This document shows positions 47,988-57,023 of a DNA stretch of 64,000 nucleotides, in pieces. Both the position numbers and the translations under genes were made by a program. How positions within the stretch are numbered: position 1 is the first letter of the stretch; every line of letters starts with the position of its first letter. Under the pieces are notes generated by a model, which was not told the DNA's origin, did not search any database, and worked only from the letters and a program-made list of their open reading frames with translations. The DNA is from Burkholderia sp. PAMC 26561 (GTDB lineage Bacteria; Pseudomonadota; Gammaproteobacteria; Burkholderiales; Burkholderiaceae), in assembly GCF_001557535.2 (NCBI RefSeq), contig NZ_CP014306.1, positions 1,178,001 to 1,242,000 of the forward strand. Direction: 5' to 3'.

Positions 47988-50432
47988 ATGAGAAGAAAAC
48001 GTATTGCATTGCGTCGCGCGGCGACGGCCTTGCTGGTGGCTGGTCTTGTCACTACGCAACTCGCGCACGCACAAGTGACACTCAATTTCGTCAATGCGGA
48101 TATCGATCAGGTCGCGAGAGCGATCGGCGCCGCGACGGGAAAAACGATCATCGTCGACCCTCGGGTCAAAGGGCAGTTGAACCTGGTCTCGGAGAATCCG
48201 GTACCGGAGGACCAGGCCTTGAAGACGCTGCAGTCCGCATTGCGGATGCAGGGCTTCGCGCTCGTGCAGGATCACGGAGTACTGAAGGTCGTGCCGGAAG
48301 CCGATGCCAAGCTGCAGGGCGTCCCGACTTACATTGGCAACGCGCCGACCGCGCGGGGCGACCAGGTCATCACGCAGGTCTTCGAACTGCATAACGAATC
48401 GGCCAACAACGTGTTGCCGGTGTTGCGGCCGCTGATCTCGCCCAACAACACTATCGCCGCTTATCCGGCGAACAACACGCTGGTCGTGACCGATTACGCC
48501 GACAACGTGCGGCGTATCGGCAGCATCATCGCGGGTATCGATACAGCGGCGGGCCGTCAGGTCGACGTCGTCACGCTGAAGAATGCAAACGCGCTCGATG
48601 TCGCCGAGCAGATGAGCAAGCTTCTGGATCCCGGTTCGATCGGCAGCACCGACGCCACGCTGAAAGTCACCGTCACCGCCGACTCACGCACGAACTCGCT
48701 GTTGCTGCGCGCCTCCAGCAGCGCCCGGCTCGAGGCCGCGAAGACGCTTGCGCGCAAGCTCGATTCCGCGACCACGCAGCCCGGCAACATGCATGTGGTG
48801 ACGCTGCGCAACGCGGACGCCACGCGGCTTGCGAAAACCTTGCGCGCAATGATGGGCAAGGGCGGCGACAGCTCGTCGTCATCTTCGTCGGGATCGGGGT
48901 CGTCGAGCAACTCTGGCGGATCGTTCGGACAGAACAGCGGTTCCAGCTCGTCAACCGGCACGAACGGCTTGCCGCCGTTGCCGGGCGGCCTGGGCGGCAG
49001 CAGCTCGGCATCGAGCAGCAACCCGATGGGCGGCGGCGGTCAGAGCAGCGACAAAGGTTTTGGCAACAACAATAACGACAGCAGCAGCAACGATCAGCCC
49101 GGAAACGGCATGATCCAGGCCGATACATCCACGAACTCGCTGATCATCACGGCGTCGGACCCGGTGTATCGCAACTTGCGCGCAGTGATCGACCAACTCG
49201 ATGCACGCCGTCCGCAGGTCTATATTGAAGCGCTGATCGTGGAGCTTTCGGCCACGACGGGCGCAAACCTCGGGATTCAGTGGCAGGGCGCGCTGCTTTC
49301 GAACAGCGGAAACAACGGCGTTTACGGTGGTACGAGCTTCGGCACGGGAACGAGCAACATTGTGGACCTGACCGCCGCCGCGTACGCCGCCGGCAGCAAT
49401 CCATCAGCGCTGGCAGGACAGACCGGGCTGCTTTCGCAGGGCTTGAACATCGGCTTGTTGCACAAGTTCGGCAACTTCTTCGGCCTTGGCGGTTTGCTGC
49501 AGGCGCTGTCGACATCGGCGGATGCGAACATTCTTTCCACGCCTAACCTCATCACGCTCGACAACGAGGAAGCGAAGATCGTGGTCGGCCAGAACGTTCC
49601 GGTCGTGACCGGTTCGTACGCCACGCCGACGGCGAACACGGGCACGTCGGTGTCCGCGTTCAACACGTTCGATCGACGCGATGTAGGCGTGACGCTGCAC
49701 GTGAAGCCGCAGATCACGCAGGACGGCATCCTGAAGCTCCAGCTTTATCAGGAAGATTCCAGCGTCGATACCACCACGACCAACAATCCCGGCGGCGTGA
49801 CCATCAATACACGTTCCATCCAGTCGACCATTCTTGCCGATGACGGCGAGATCGTCGTGCTGGGCGGCTTGATGCAGGATCAGTACAACACGAGCAACAG
49901 CAAGATTCCGTTGCTTGGCGACATTCCATGGATTGGGCAGTTGTTCCGCAGCGAGCAGAAGACGCGGACGAAAACCAACCTGATGGTGTTCCTGCGTCCG
50001 GTGATCGTGCGCGACCAGGCTACGAGCTCGCAGATTTCGAACGATCGTTACGACAACCTGCGTCAGCAACAGTACAACTCGATCTCCGATAACCGCATTG
50101 AGAAGGATCGCGATGTTCCTGTCCTGCCGCCGGCGCCGATTGGTCCGAGTCAGGGCGGCGTGCCATCGAAGAACCTGTTCGACTGGAACAACATGACGCG
50201 ATCGCCGTCGCAAGGCGGCAGCGCGACCTTGCCGCAAGCGGCGCCGCCAAAAGGCCAGCAGCAGCCGCTCGAGCAGCAATATCAGGGGCAACCGCAATAC
50301 CAGGGGCAACAACAGCCGTATCAACAGCCGCCGCAGCCGCAACAGCCCGCGAACGTGAACAACTACGCTGTGCCGAACAACAATCCGGCGCCGGGCGTGC
50401 CGCTCAATGGCGACGCAGGAGCCAAGCCGTGA
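47988..50432 (+). CDS. gspD: Type II secretion outer-membrane secretin GspD
   Basis: Forms the outer-membrane channel of the type II secretion system. 814 residues. Signal peptide MRRKRIALRRAATALLVAGL to AHA/Q; N0 domain (VTLNFVNADIDQVARAIGAA), repeated N1-N3 domains, then the secretin core (VGQNVPVVTGSY, DVGVTLHVKPQI, VVLGGLMQDQ, PLLGDIPWIGQLF). The N3 domain carries a long Ser/Gly/Asn-rich insert at about residues 292-370. The last 60 residues are Gln/Pro-rich with QYQGQ repeats. First gene of the operon; its end overlaps gspE. Confidence 0.97.
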   Translation: MRRKRIALRRAATALLVAGLVTTQLAHAQVTLNFVNADIDQVARAIGAATGKTIIVDPRVKGQLNLVSENPVPEDQALKTLQSALRMQGFALVQDHGVLKVVPEADAKLQGVPTYIGNAPTARGDQVITQVFELHNESANNVLPVLRPLISPNNTIAAYPANNTLVVTDYADNVRRIGSIIAGIDTAAGRQVDVVTLKNANALDVAEQMSKLLDPGSIGSTDATLKVTVTADSRTNSLLLRASSSARLEAAKTLARKLDSATTQPGNMHVVTLRNADATRLAKTLRAMMGKGGDSSSSSSSGSGSSSNSGGSFGQNSGSSSSTGTNGLPPLPGGLGGSSSASSSNPMGGGGQSSDKGFGNNNNDSSSNDQPGNGMIQADTSTNSLIITASDPVYRNLRAVIDQLDARRPQVYIEALIVELSATTGANLGIQWQGALLSNSGNNGVYGGTSFGTGTSNIVDLTAAAYAAGSNPSALAGQTGLLSQGLNIGLLHKFGNFFGLGGLLQALSTSADANILSTPNLITLDNEEAKIVVGQNVPVVTGSYATPTANTGTSVSAFNTFDRRDVGVTLHVKPQITQDGILKLQLYQEDSSVDTTTTNNPGGVTINTRSIQSTILADDGEIVVLGGLMQDQYNTSNSKIPLLGDIPWIGQLFRSEQKTRTKTNLMVFLRPVIVRDQATSSQISNDRYDNLRQQQYNSISDNRIEKDRDVPVLPPAPIGPSQGGVPSKNLFDWNNMTRSPSQGGSATLPQAAPPKGQQQPLEQQYQGQPQYQGQQQPYQQPPQPQQPANVNNYAVPNNNPAPGVPLNGDAGAKP

Positions 50433-51916
50433 GTACGTTGAACCTGTCCGCATCGAATGTCGCCACGAGTGTTCCGTCGCCGCTTGCGGCCCGGCTGATT
50501 CCGTACGCGTTCGCGCGCACGGGGCAGATCCTCGTCGCGCACCAGCATGCGGACAGCATCGAGGTATGGATCAGCGATAAAACCAGCGACGCCGCACTCG
50601 CCGAAGTCGCGCGAAACTTCGGCGCTGTGTCGATCGTGCGTTTGCCGGTGGACGAGCTTTCGGCGGCGATCAACTCGGCCTACGCGCGCAACGACGGCAG
50701 CGCGGCGCAGGTCGTTGGCGAAGTGGAAGGCGAAGTCGATCTGTCGCGGTTGATGCAGGACATTCCCGAGATCGAGGATTTGCTCGAGTCGGAAGACGAC
50801 GCGCCGATCATCCGCATGATCAACGCGCTGCTGACGCAGGCGGCGCGCGAACAGGCATCGGATATTCATATTGAACCGTTCGAGACGTCGTCCGTCGTGC
50901 GTTTTCGCGTCGATGGCACCTTGCGCGACGTCGTGCGCCCGAAGAAAGCACTGCATGGCGCGCTGATCTCGCGGATCAAGATCATGGCGCAACTGGACAT
51001 TGCCGAAAAACGCTTGCCGCAAGACGGACGGATCACGTTGCGCGTGGGCGGCCGTCCAGTCGACGTGCGCGTATCCACCTTGCCGACCGGTCACGGCGAA
51101 CGCGCGGTGCTGCGTCTGCTGGAAAAAGACGCGCAACGCCTGAACCTCGAAACGCTCGGCATGGCGCGCGATACGCTGGTGCACTTCGACAAGCTGATCG
51201 GCCGTCCGCACGGCATCGTGCTCGTAACGGGACCGACCGGTTCCGGCAAGACAACCACGCTTTACGCCGCCATGTCGCGGCTCGAGACGGCGACCACCAA
51301 CATCATGACGGTGGAAGATCCTATCGAGTACGACCTGGGCGGGATCGGCCAGACGCAGGTGAACGAGCGCATCGGCATGACCTTCGCGCGTGCGTTGCGG
51401 TCCATTTTGCGGCAGGACCCGGACATCATCATGATCGGGGAAATCCGCGATCTGGAGACGGCGCAGATTGCGGTGCAGGCATCGCTCACGGGTCACCTCG
51501 TGCTCGCGACGCTGCACACGAACGACGCGGCATCGGCGGTGACACGTCTCACCGATATGGGCGTCGAACCGTATTTGCTGGCGTCGTCGCTGCTGGGCGT
51601 TCTGGCGCAGCGGCTCGTGCGCCAGTTGTGTCCGGTGTGCAAGGAACAGCGTACCGAAAACGGCCATATGCACTGGCATGCGGTCGGCTGCGATAAATGC
51701 GGCAACTCGGGATATGCAGGACGTCGCGGCGTGTACGAACTGCTGCTGCTGGACGACGCGATCCGTGCGCTGATTCACCGCAATGCATCGGATGCCGAAA
51801 TTTTGACGGCCGGTCGCGAAAATGGCATGCGCACGCTGCGTGAAGACGGGAACCGATGGTTGGCGACTGGCGCGACTTCGCTGGAAGAAGTGCTGCGCGT
51901 GACGGGCGGAGATTAG
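50429..51916 (+). CDS. gspE: Type II secretion ATPase GspE
   Basis: Cytoplasmic hexameric ATPase that drives pseudopilus assembly. 495 residues, GTG start overlapping the gspD stop by four bases. N-terminal domain followed by the core: Walker A GPTGSGKTTTLYA (about 268), Asp box DPDIIMIGEIRDLETA, His box GHLVLATLHTNDA, and the tetracysteine zinc loop CPVCKEQ and CDKCGNSGY. Confidence 0.97.
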   Translation: MSTLNLSASNVATSVPSPLAARLIPYAFARTGQILVAHQHADSIEVWISDKTSDAALAEVARNFGAVSIVRLPVDELSAAINSAYARNDGSAAQVVGEVEGEVDLSRLMQDIPEIEDLLESEDDAPIIRMINALLTQAAREQASDIHIEPFETSSVVRFRVDGTLRDVVRPKKALHGALISRIKIMAQLDIAEKRLPQDGRITLRVGGRPVDVRVSTLPTGHGERAVLRLLEKDAQRLNLETLGMARDTLVHFDKLIGRPHGIVLVTGPTGSGKTTTLYAAMSRLETATTNIMTVEDPIEYDLGGIGQTQVNERIGMTFARALRSILRQDPDIIMIGEIRDLETAQIAVQASLTGHLVLATLHTNDAASAVTRLTDMGVEPYLLASSLLGVLAQRLVRQLCPVCKEQRTENGHMHWHAVGCDKCGNSGYAGRRGVYELLLLDDAIRALIHRNASDAEILTAGRENGMRTLREDGNRWLATGATSLEEVLRVTGGD

Positions 51917-51922
51917 ACATCC

Positions 51923-53140
51923 ATGCCGGCGTTTCGTTTTGAAGCTATCGATCAGGCGGGCAAGTCGCAAACAGGCGTACTCGATGCCGACAGCGCCCGC
52001 TCCGCGCGCAGCCAGTTGCGCACGCAAGGGTTGACGCCGCTTGTCGTGGAAGCGGCGGGGTCGCGTACGCGCGGTGAGCGAAAGCAGCGTCTTTCGCTGG
52101 GAAAACGTTTGTCGCAGCGCGAGCAGGCCATTCTCACGCGGCAACTCGCCAGCTTGCTGATCGCGGGATTGCCGCTCGGCGAGACGCTATCGGTCCTGAC
52201 TGAGCAATCGGAGCGCGATTACATCCGCGAACTGATGGCCGCGATCCGCGCCGAAGTGCTCGGCGGCCATTCGTTTGCCAATGCGCTCGCCGAACATCCG
52301 CGCGACTTCCCGGAGATTTATCGGGCGCTCGTGGCCGCCGGCGAACATACCGGCAAGCTCGGCCTCGTGTTGTCGCGGCTCGCGGATTACATCGAACAGC
52401 GCAATGCGCTCAAGCAGAAGATCGTGCTCGCGTTCACGTATCCGGCGATCGTCACGTTGATCGCATTTGGGATCGTGACGTTCTTGCTGAGCTACGTCGT
52501 GCCGCAAGTGGTGAACGTGTTCGCAAGCACGAAGCAGTCGCTCCCGTTCTTGACCATCGCGATGATGGCGCTTTCCGGTTTCGTCCGGAATTACTGGTGG
52601 GCCATGTTGATCGGCGTGATCGCAATTAGCTGGTTCATCAAGCAGTTGCTTGCCCGGCCCGGACCACGCATGGCGTTCGATCGATGGCTCCTGACTGCGC
52701 CGCTGCTCGGCAAGCTGGTGCGCGGTTATAACACCGTGCGTTTTGCCAGCACGCTCGCCATCCTGACGGCGGCCGGCGTGCCGATCCTGCGTGCACTGCA
52801 GGCCGCCGGCGAAACGCTGAGCAATCGCGCGATGAGCGAAAACGTGGAAGACGCGATCATCCGGGTACGTGAAGGCACGTCGTTGTCGCGCGCGCTCGGC
52901 AACACGAAGACGTTTCCGCCGGTGCTGGTCCATCTGATCCGTTCCGGCGAAGCAACCGGCGATGTCACGACCATGCTCGACCGCGCGTCCGAAGGTGAAG
53001 CACGCGAACTCGAACGCCGCACGATGTTCCTGACAAGCCTGCTGGAACCGCTCCTGATCCTCGCGATGGGCGGCGTCGTACTCGTGATCGTGCTGGCGGT
53101 GATGTTGCCGATCATCGAATTGAATAATCTGGTGCAGTGA
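51923..53140 (+). CDS. gspF: Type II secretion inner-membrane platform protein GspF
   Basis: 405 residues with two homologous cytoplasmic helical bundles, each followed by membrane helices (about residues 168-195, 218-240 and 373-398). It begins MPAFRFEAIDQAGKSQTGVL and has LTRQLASLLIAGLPLGETLS and FASTLAILTAAGVPILRALQ. Six bases after gspE. Confidence 0.96.
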   Translation: MPAFRFEAIDQAGKSQTGVLDADSARSARSQLRTQGLTPLVVEAAGSRTRGERKQRLSLGKRLSQREQAILTRQLASLLIAGLPLGETLSVLTEQSERDYIRELMAAIRAEVLGGHSFANALAEHPRDFPEIYRALVAAGEHTGKLGLVLSRLADYIEQRNALKQKIVLAFTYPAIVTLIAFGIVTFLLSYVVPQVVNVFASTKQSLPFLTIAMMALSGFVRNYWWAMLIGVIAISWFIKQLLARPGPRMAFDRWLLTAPLLGKLVRGYNTVRFASTLAILTAAGVPILRALQAAGETLSNRAMSENVEDAIIRVREGTSLSRALGNTKTFPPVLVHLIRSGEATGDVTTMLDRASEGEARELERRTMFLTSLLEPLLILAMGGVVLVIVLAVMLPIIELNNLVQ

Positions 53141-53153
53141 AGAAGTCGACCCT

Positions 53154-53567
53154 ATGAACGCCCTCCAAACCCGCCTTCTTACGCTCGTCGCGCTCGCTGT
53201 TTTTTGCGCGACGCTGACTTGGTGGATCGTCACGCTGACATCGCATCAAAGTGCGCCATTGCCGGCGGCGGCGGCAGGGCGCGCGCCATCCACTGAACTT
53301 GCGGCCACCTTGTTCGGCGGCCAGTTGAAGCGTCAGGAAAACCAGGACGTGCATCTGTTCGGGATTCTTTCGCTGCAGCACGGCGCGGCGGCTATCGTCA
53401 GTTATGGCGGCGAGCCGGCAAAGGCCATTTCGCTCGGCGGTCCGCTTACCCAGGGCGTGACGATCAAGGAAGTGCGGGCGCGCTCGATCATCATCGACAG
53501 AAAAGGCGCGCTCTCCGAAGTCTTCCTGCCGCCGAATGCGCCGGGACCGACCATTTATGTGCGCTGA
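53154..53567 (+). CDS. gspC: Type II secretion protein GspC, short form
   Basis: Inner-membrane protein that links the platform to the secretin. 137 residues: one membrane helix (about 7-28), a Pro/Ala linker and the homology region (ATLFGGQLKRQENQDVHLFG to IIIDRKGALSEVFLP) that contacts GspD. It ends there: the PDZ or coiled-coil domain of longer GspC proteins (270-300 residues) is missing. Position after gspF, rather than before gspD, is usual in this genus. Confidence 0.88.
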   Translation: MNALQTRLLTLVALAVFCATLTWWIVTLTSHQSAPLPAAAAGRAPSTELAATLFGGQLKRQENQDVHLFGILSLQHGAAAIVSYGGEPAKAISLGGPLTQGVTIKEVRARSIIIDRKGALSEVFLPPNAPGPTIYVR

Positions 53568-53757
53568 TACCGCGCGAGATCAAAGGGAGCGAACGAGGGC
53601 GGGCGTTGAAGCGGAATCACCTTACGCCAGATCTATAGAATGCTTTCCTGCCCGCAACAACCGCGCGTTGGCGGCGGACAGACAGTGAACTCAACGGTGC
53701 GGCTACCTGACACGCGAGCGCCGTGAACGACATCAAATTGGAAAGGAAGATCAAGTC

Positions 53758-54231
53758 ATGCAAATGTTGATGAAGCGCCGCGACGCACTCCAGACGGCGC
53801 AAGGCACGCAGAAGAAACGGCAGCGCGGCTTTACGCTGATCGAAATCATGGTGGTGATCGCCATTCTCGGGATTCTCGCGGCGCTGATCGTGCCGAAGAT
53901 CATGAGCCGTCCGGACGAGGCGCGGCGGGTGGCGGCGAAGCAGGATATCGGCACGATCATGCAGGCCATGAAGCTGTACAGGCTGGATAACGGCCGTTAT
54001 CCCACGCAAGAGCAGGGCTTGCGCGCGCTGATCGAGAAACCGACCAACGATCCGATCCCGAACAACTGGAAGGACGGTGGTTATCTGGAACGCCTCCCGA
54101 ACGACCCGTGGGGCGCGCAGTATCAATATCTGAACCCGGGCGTGCACGGCGAAGTGGATGTGTTCAGCTACGGCGCGGACAACAAGCCGGGCGGCGAAGG
54201 CAACGACGCCGATGTCGGCTCGTGGCAATGA
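53758..54231 (+). CDS. gspG: Major pseudopilin GspG
   Basis: 157 residues. A long basic leader of about 22 residues ends in RQRG, with prepilin peptidase cleavage before [20 protein letters not shown]. Glu at mature position 5 is present. The C-terminal half has the GspG marks [20 protein letters not shown] and [13 protein letters not shown]. Preceded by AAGGAAG and by a 190-base gap after gspC, where an extra promoter may lie. Confidence 0.96.
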   Translation: MQMLMKRRDALQTAQGTQKKRQRGFTLIEIMVVIAILGILAALIVPKIMSRPDEARRVAAKQDIGTIMQAMKLYRLDNGRYPTQEQGLRALIEKPTNDPIPNNWKDGGYLERLPNDPWGAQYQYLNPGVHGEVDVFSYGADNKPGGEGNDADVGSWQ

Positions 54232-54266
54232 GTCACTTTTAAGCAACTTTCATAGAAGTAACCGAC

Positions 54267-54782
54267 GTGAACCAGCAGCACGAGCCGTATCGTTCAGCCT
54301 TGTTTAAGCCGCAGCGCGCGGCGAAGGCGCGGCCGCAAGCTGGCTTCACGTTGCTGGAAATGCTGGTGGTGCTGGTTATCGCAGGGTTGCTGGTGTCGCT
54401 TGCTTCGCTGCAGCTCACGCGCAATCCACGCACCGATCTGAACGAGGAAGCGCAGCGGCTCGCGCTGCTGTTCGAATCGGCGGGCGACGAGGCGCAAGTG
54501 CGCGCGCGGCCGATTGCATGGCAGCCGCTCGACGGCGGTTTTCGTTTCGATGTCCGGACCGAAGACGGCTGGCGTCCGTTGCGCGACGACTTGCTGCGGC
54601 CGCGCCGCTGGGAAGGCGGCGTGACCGGCGTGACGATCCAGTATCTGGGCTCGGATCAGGTAACAAACAGGCTGGTGTTCGGCACGGAAGCCATCGATAC
54701 CCCCATGGAAGTGACCATCGTCTCTGCAGTCGGACGGGCGACGATCGTGGGTACGGGCAACGGCCGGTATCGGGTGCGCTGA
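54267..54782 (+). CDS. gspH: Minor pseudopilin GspH
   Basis: 171 residues, GTG start. Leader MNQQHEPYRSALFKPQRAAK to PQAG, cleaved before FTLLEMLVVLVIAGLLVSLA (Glu5 present). The globular part has EEAQRLALLFESAGDEAQ, typical of GspH/FimT. Its stop overlaps the gspI ATG (TGATG). Confidence 0.94.
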   Translation: MNQQHEPYRSALFKPQRAAKARPQAGFTLLEMLVVLVIAGLLVSLASLQLTRNPRTDLNEEAQRLALLFESAGDEAQVRARPIAWQPLDGGFRFDVRTEDGWRPLRDDLLRPRRWEGGVTGVTIQYLGSDQVTNRLVFGTEAIDTPMEVTIVSAVGRATIVGTGNGRYRVR

Positions 54783-55177
54783 TGGCGAAGCTTTTACGAC
54801 CCGGGCGCGCACGCGGCTTCACAATGATCGAAGTGCTCGTTGCGCTGGCGATCATCGCGGTGGCGCTGGCGGCGTCGCTCAGGGCAGTAGGTTCTCTTGC
54901 AACCGGCGAGGCCGATCTGCACAACCGCTTGCTCGCCGGATGGAGCGCCGACAACGAACTTGCGCAGTTGCGGCTGACGCATTCGTGGCCGGATATCGGC
55001 ACGAAGACGTTCGATTGTTCGCAGGGAAATCTCAGATTGACGTGCACCGATCGCGTGACGTCCACGCCGAATCCGATTTTCAGGAAAGTGGAAGTGTTCG
55101 TCACATCGCCCGGCCGGCCCGGCAATCTCGCGCAAATGGTCATGGTGGTGGCGAATGAAACCAATCGTTCGCTCTAA
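54782..55177 (+). CDS. gspI: Minor pseudopilin GspI
   Basis: 131 residues. Short leader MAKLLRPGRARG cleaved before FTMIEVLVALAIIAVALAAS (Glu5 present). The rest matches GspI (WSADNELAQLRL, SWPDIG). Overlaps gspH by one base and gspJ by 23 bases. Confidence 0.94.
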   Translation: MAKLLRPGRARGFTMIEVLVALAIIAVALAASLRAVGSLATGEADLHNRLLAGWSADNELAQLRLTHSWPDIGTKTFDCSQGNLRLTCTDRVTSTPNPIFRKVEVFVTSPGRPGNLAQMVMVVANETNRSL

Positions 55178-55850
55178 GCGCCAGGATCGTGGGGCACGTG
55201 GCCCACGTGGCGCGCGTGGCTTTACGCTGATCGAGATGCTGGTCGCAATCGCGATCCTTGCGGTAATCGCGGTGCTGTCGTGGCGCGGTCTCGACCAGAT
55301 CATGCGCGGTCGCACGACCATCACGAACGCGATGGAAGACGAGCGTGTGGTGCAGCAACTGTTCGACCAGATGCGCATCGATGCGCGCCAGGCCGCAACC
55401 GACGACGAAGCCGGACAAGCGGCAGTCGCGATTGGCGGCAATTCCCTGCAGATCGTGCGCGGTGTGTATGGAGCAGGCACGGCGCCGCGTTTGCAAGTGA
55501 TCCGTTACCGGCTGAGCAATGGTTTGGTCGTGCGGTTTGCATCGCCGCCGCTTGGAAATATTGGCGAAGTGCGGCGGGCTTTATCGGCGGGAGATGGTGC
55601 GGATGGCTGGTCATCGATTCCGTTGATGGCCGGCGTCACGACCTTCGCCACGCGCGCATACGTGCCCAAAACAGGCTGGACGATGAGGATGGCGGACGTG
55701 ACCTCGCAGATCGTGCAAAACGACAACAACCTGAAAGTGCCGCAACTCGGCAACGCACCCCTGCCGCGTGCCGTGACGGGCATTCAGATTGCGGTCGGCG
55801 CGCACAATCTTGCCGCGCCGATCACGCGCGTTTTCCTGATCGGGGAATGA
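55155..55850 (+). CDS. gspJ: Minor pseudopilin GspJ
   Basis: 231 residues. Leader MKPIVRSKRQDRGARGPRGA to ARG, cleaved before FTLIEMLVAIAILAVIAVLS. The body has RGLDQIMRGR and VQQLFDQMRIDARQA, typical of GspJ. Starts inside the end of gspI. Confidence 0.94.
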   Translation: MKPIVRSKRQDRGARGPRGARGFTLIEMLVAIAILAVIAVLSWRGLDQIMRGRTTITNAMEDERVVQQLFDQMRIDARQAATDDEAGQAAVAIGGNSLQIVRGVYGAGTAPRLQVIRYRLSNGLVVRFASPPLGNIGEVRRALSAGDGADGWSSIPLMAGVTTFATRAYVPKTGWTMRMADVTSQIVQNDNNLKVPQLGNAPLPRAVTGIQIAVGAHNLAAPITRVFLIGE

Positions 55851-55852
55851 CC

Positions 55853-56959
55853 ATGAAACGCGCTTCACGCATCCGGACAACCCGCAAGGAGAAAGGCGTC
55901 GCGATCATCAGCGCGCTGCTGGTGGTGGCGTTGTCGGCGATCATCGTGTCCGGGTTGTTGTGGCGGCAGGAAGTGCAGATTCGTCGTATCGAAAACCAGC
56001 GGCTGCTTTCCCAGGCGCAATGGATCTCGCGCAGCGCGCTCGACTGGACGCGCCTGATCCTGCGTTCGGAAGCCGATACCGCGCCGACCGTCACGTATCT
56101 CGGCGGCGTGTGGGGCGTGCCGATCGCGAAAACGCGCTTGTCCGACTTTCTCGGGCAGATTGGCGAAGTGCGGGCGCAGCAGGGGGCATCGACGTATCTG
56201 TCGGGATCGATTGAAGATGCGCAGGCCAAATTCAACCTGCGCAATCTCGTGTCGACGCCAACGCCGGGTTTGCTGACCATCAACGTGGAAGAGATCCAGT
56301 CGTTTCAGCGTTTGTTGACGCTGCTTGGGCTCAACGGGTCGCTTGCGAAAACCGTGGCGCTGCAGTTGCGCGCCGGGCTGGCGCAGTCGGCGACGCGGTT
56401 TCAGACACAAGGCACGACCGCGGCCGCGTCGCAGCAGGCGGCGGTCCAGGGACTCGCGGCGGGTGGTGGCACGGGTGGCGGCAATTTCACCGATGATCCC
56501 GGCCTGGCTGACGCCGACAGCAACGCACCGGTCGCGCCGCTGCAGATGATCAACGTGGAATCGCTGATGGACGTCCCGGGTTTTTCACCGGAAATCGTCG
56601 ATAAATTGCGGCCGTTCGTGACGGTGCTGCCGACCACGACGTCGGTGAACATGAATACCGCAACCGCCGAAGTGGTCGCGGCGACGGTGCCAGGCATGTC
56701 GCTCTCGCAGGCGCAGGCGTTCGTGGCGCGGCGCGAGACCGTGTTTTTCCACGATGTCGGCAACGTGCAGCTCGCGCTGACCGGCGCGGGCGTGAAGACG
56801 GACGGCATCGATATGAACCAGATGGACGTGACGACGAAGTATTTCCTGATCCACGGCCGCGTGGAGCACGAGCGCGCGGAAGTGGACCGGACCACCCTGC
56901 TGTATCGGGATCCGGCGACGCATACGACGCGTATCGTTTATGTGCGCGACCAGCTTTGA
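55853..56959 (+). CDS. gspK: Minor pseudopilin GspK
   Basis: 368 residues, the large pseudopilin capping the tip with GspI and GspJ. It starts MKRASRIRTTRKEKGVAIIS; the cleavage site is before VAIISALLVVALSAIIVSGL, and there is no Glu at position 5, as expected for GspK. It contains LSGSIEDAQAKFNLRNLV and a helix-hairpin-helix-like NMNTATAEVVAATVPGMSL. ATG 55853 preferred for the GGGGAA upstream; ATG 55847 overlaps the gspJ stop. Confidence 0.94.
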   Translation: MKRASRIRTTRKEKGVAIISALLVVALSAIIVSGLLWRQEVQIRRIENQRLLSQAQWISRSALDWTRLILRSEADTAPTVTYLGGVWGVPIAKTRLSDFLGQIGEVRAQQGASTYLSGSIEDAQAKFNLRNLVSTPTPGLLTINVEEIQSFQRLLTLLGLNGSLAKTVALQLRAGLAQSATRFQTQGTTAAASQQAAVQGLAAGGGTGGGNFTDDPGLADADSNAPVAPLQMINVESLMDVPGFSPEIVDKLRPFVTVLPTTTSVNMNTATAEVVAATVPGMSLSQAQAFVARRETVFFHDVGNVQLALTGAGVKTDGIDMNQMDVTTKYFLIHGRVEHERAEVDRTTLLYRDPATHTTRIVYVRDQL

Positions 56960-57023
56960 TGCGAAGTACAGTGAATCACTTTGAAACGCTAAACACCAAT
57001 ACCCGAAGAGAAGAGAGCGGCCT

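Noticed and set aside
50363..52144. 593-codon open frame opposite gspD, gspE and gspF
   Set aside because: Opposite strand of certain secretion genes; composition is typical of an antisense frame in GC-rich coding DNA.
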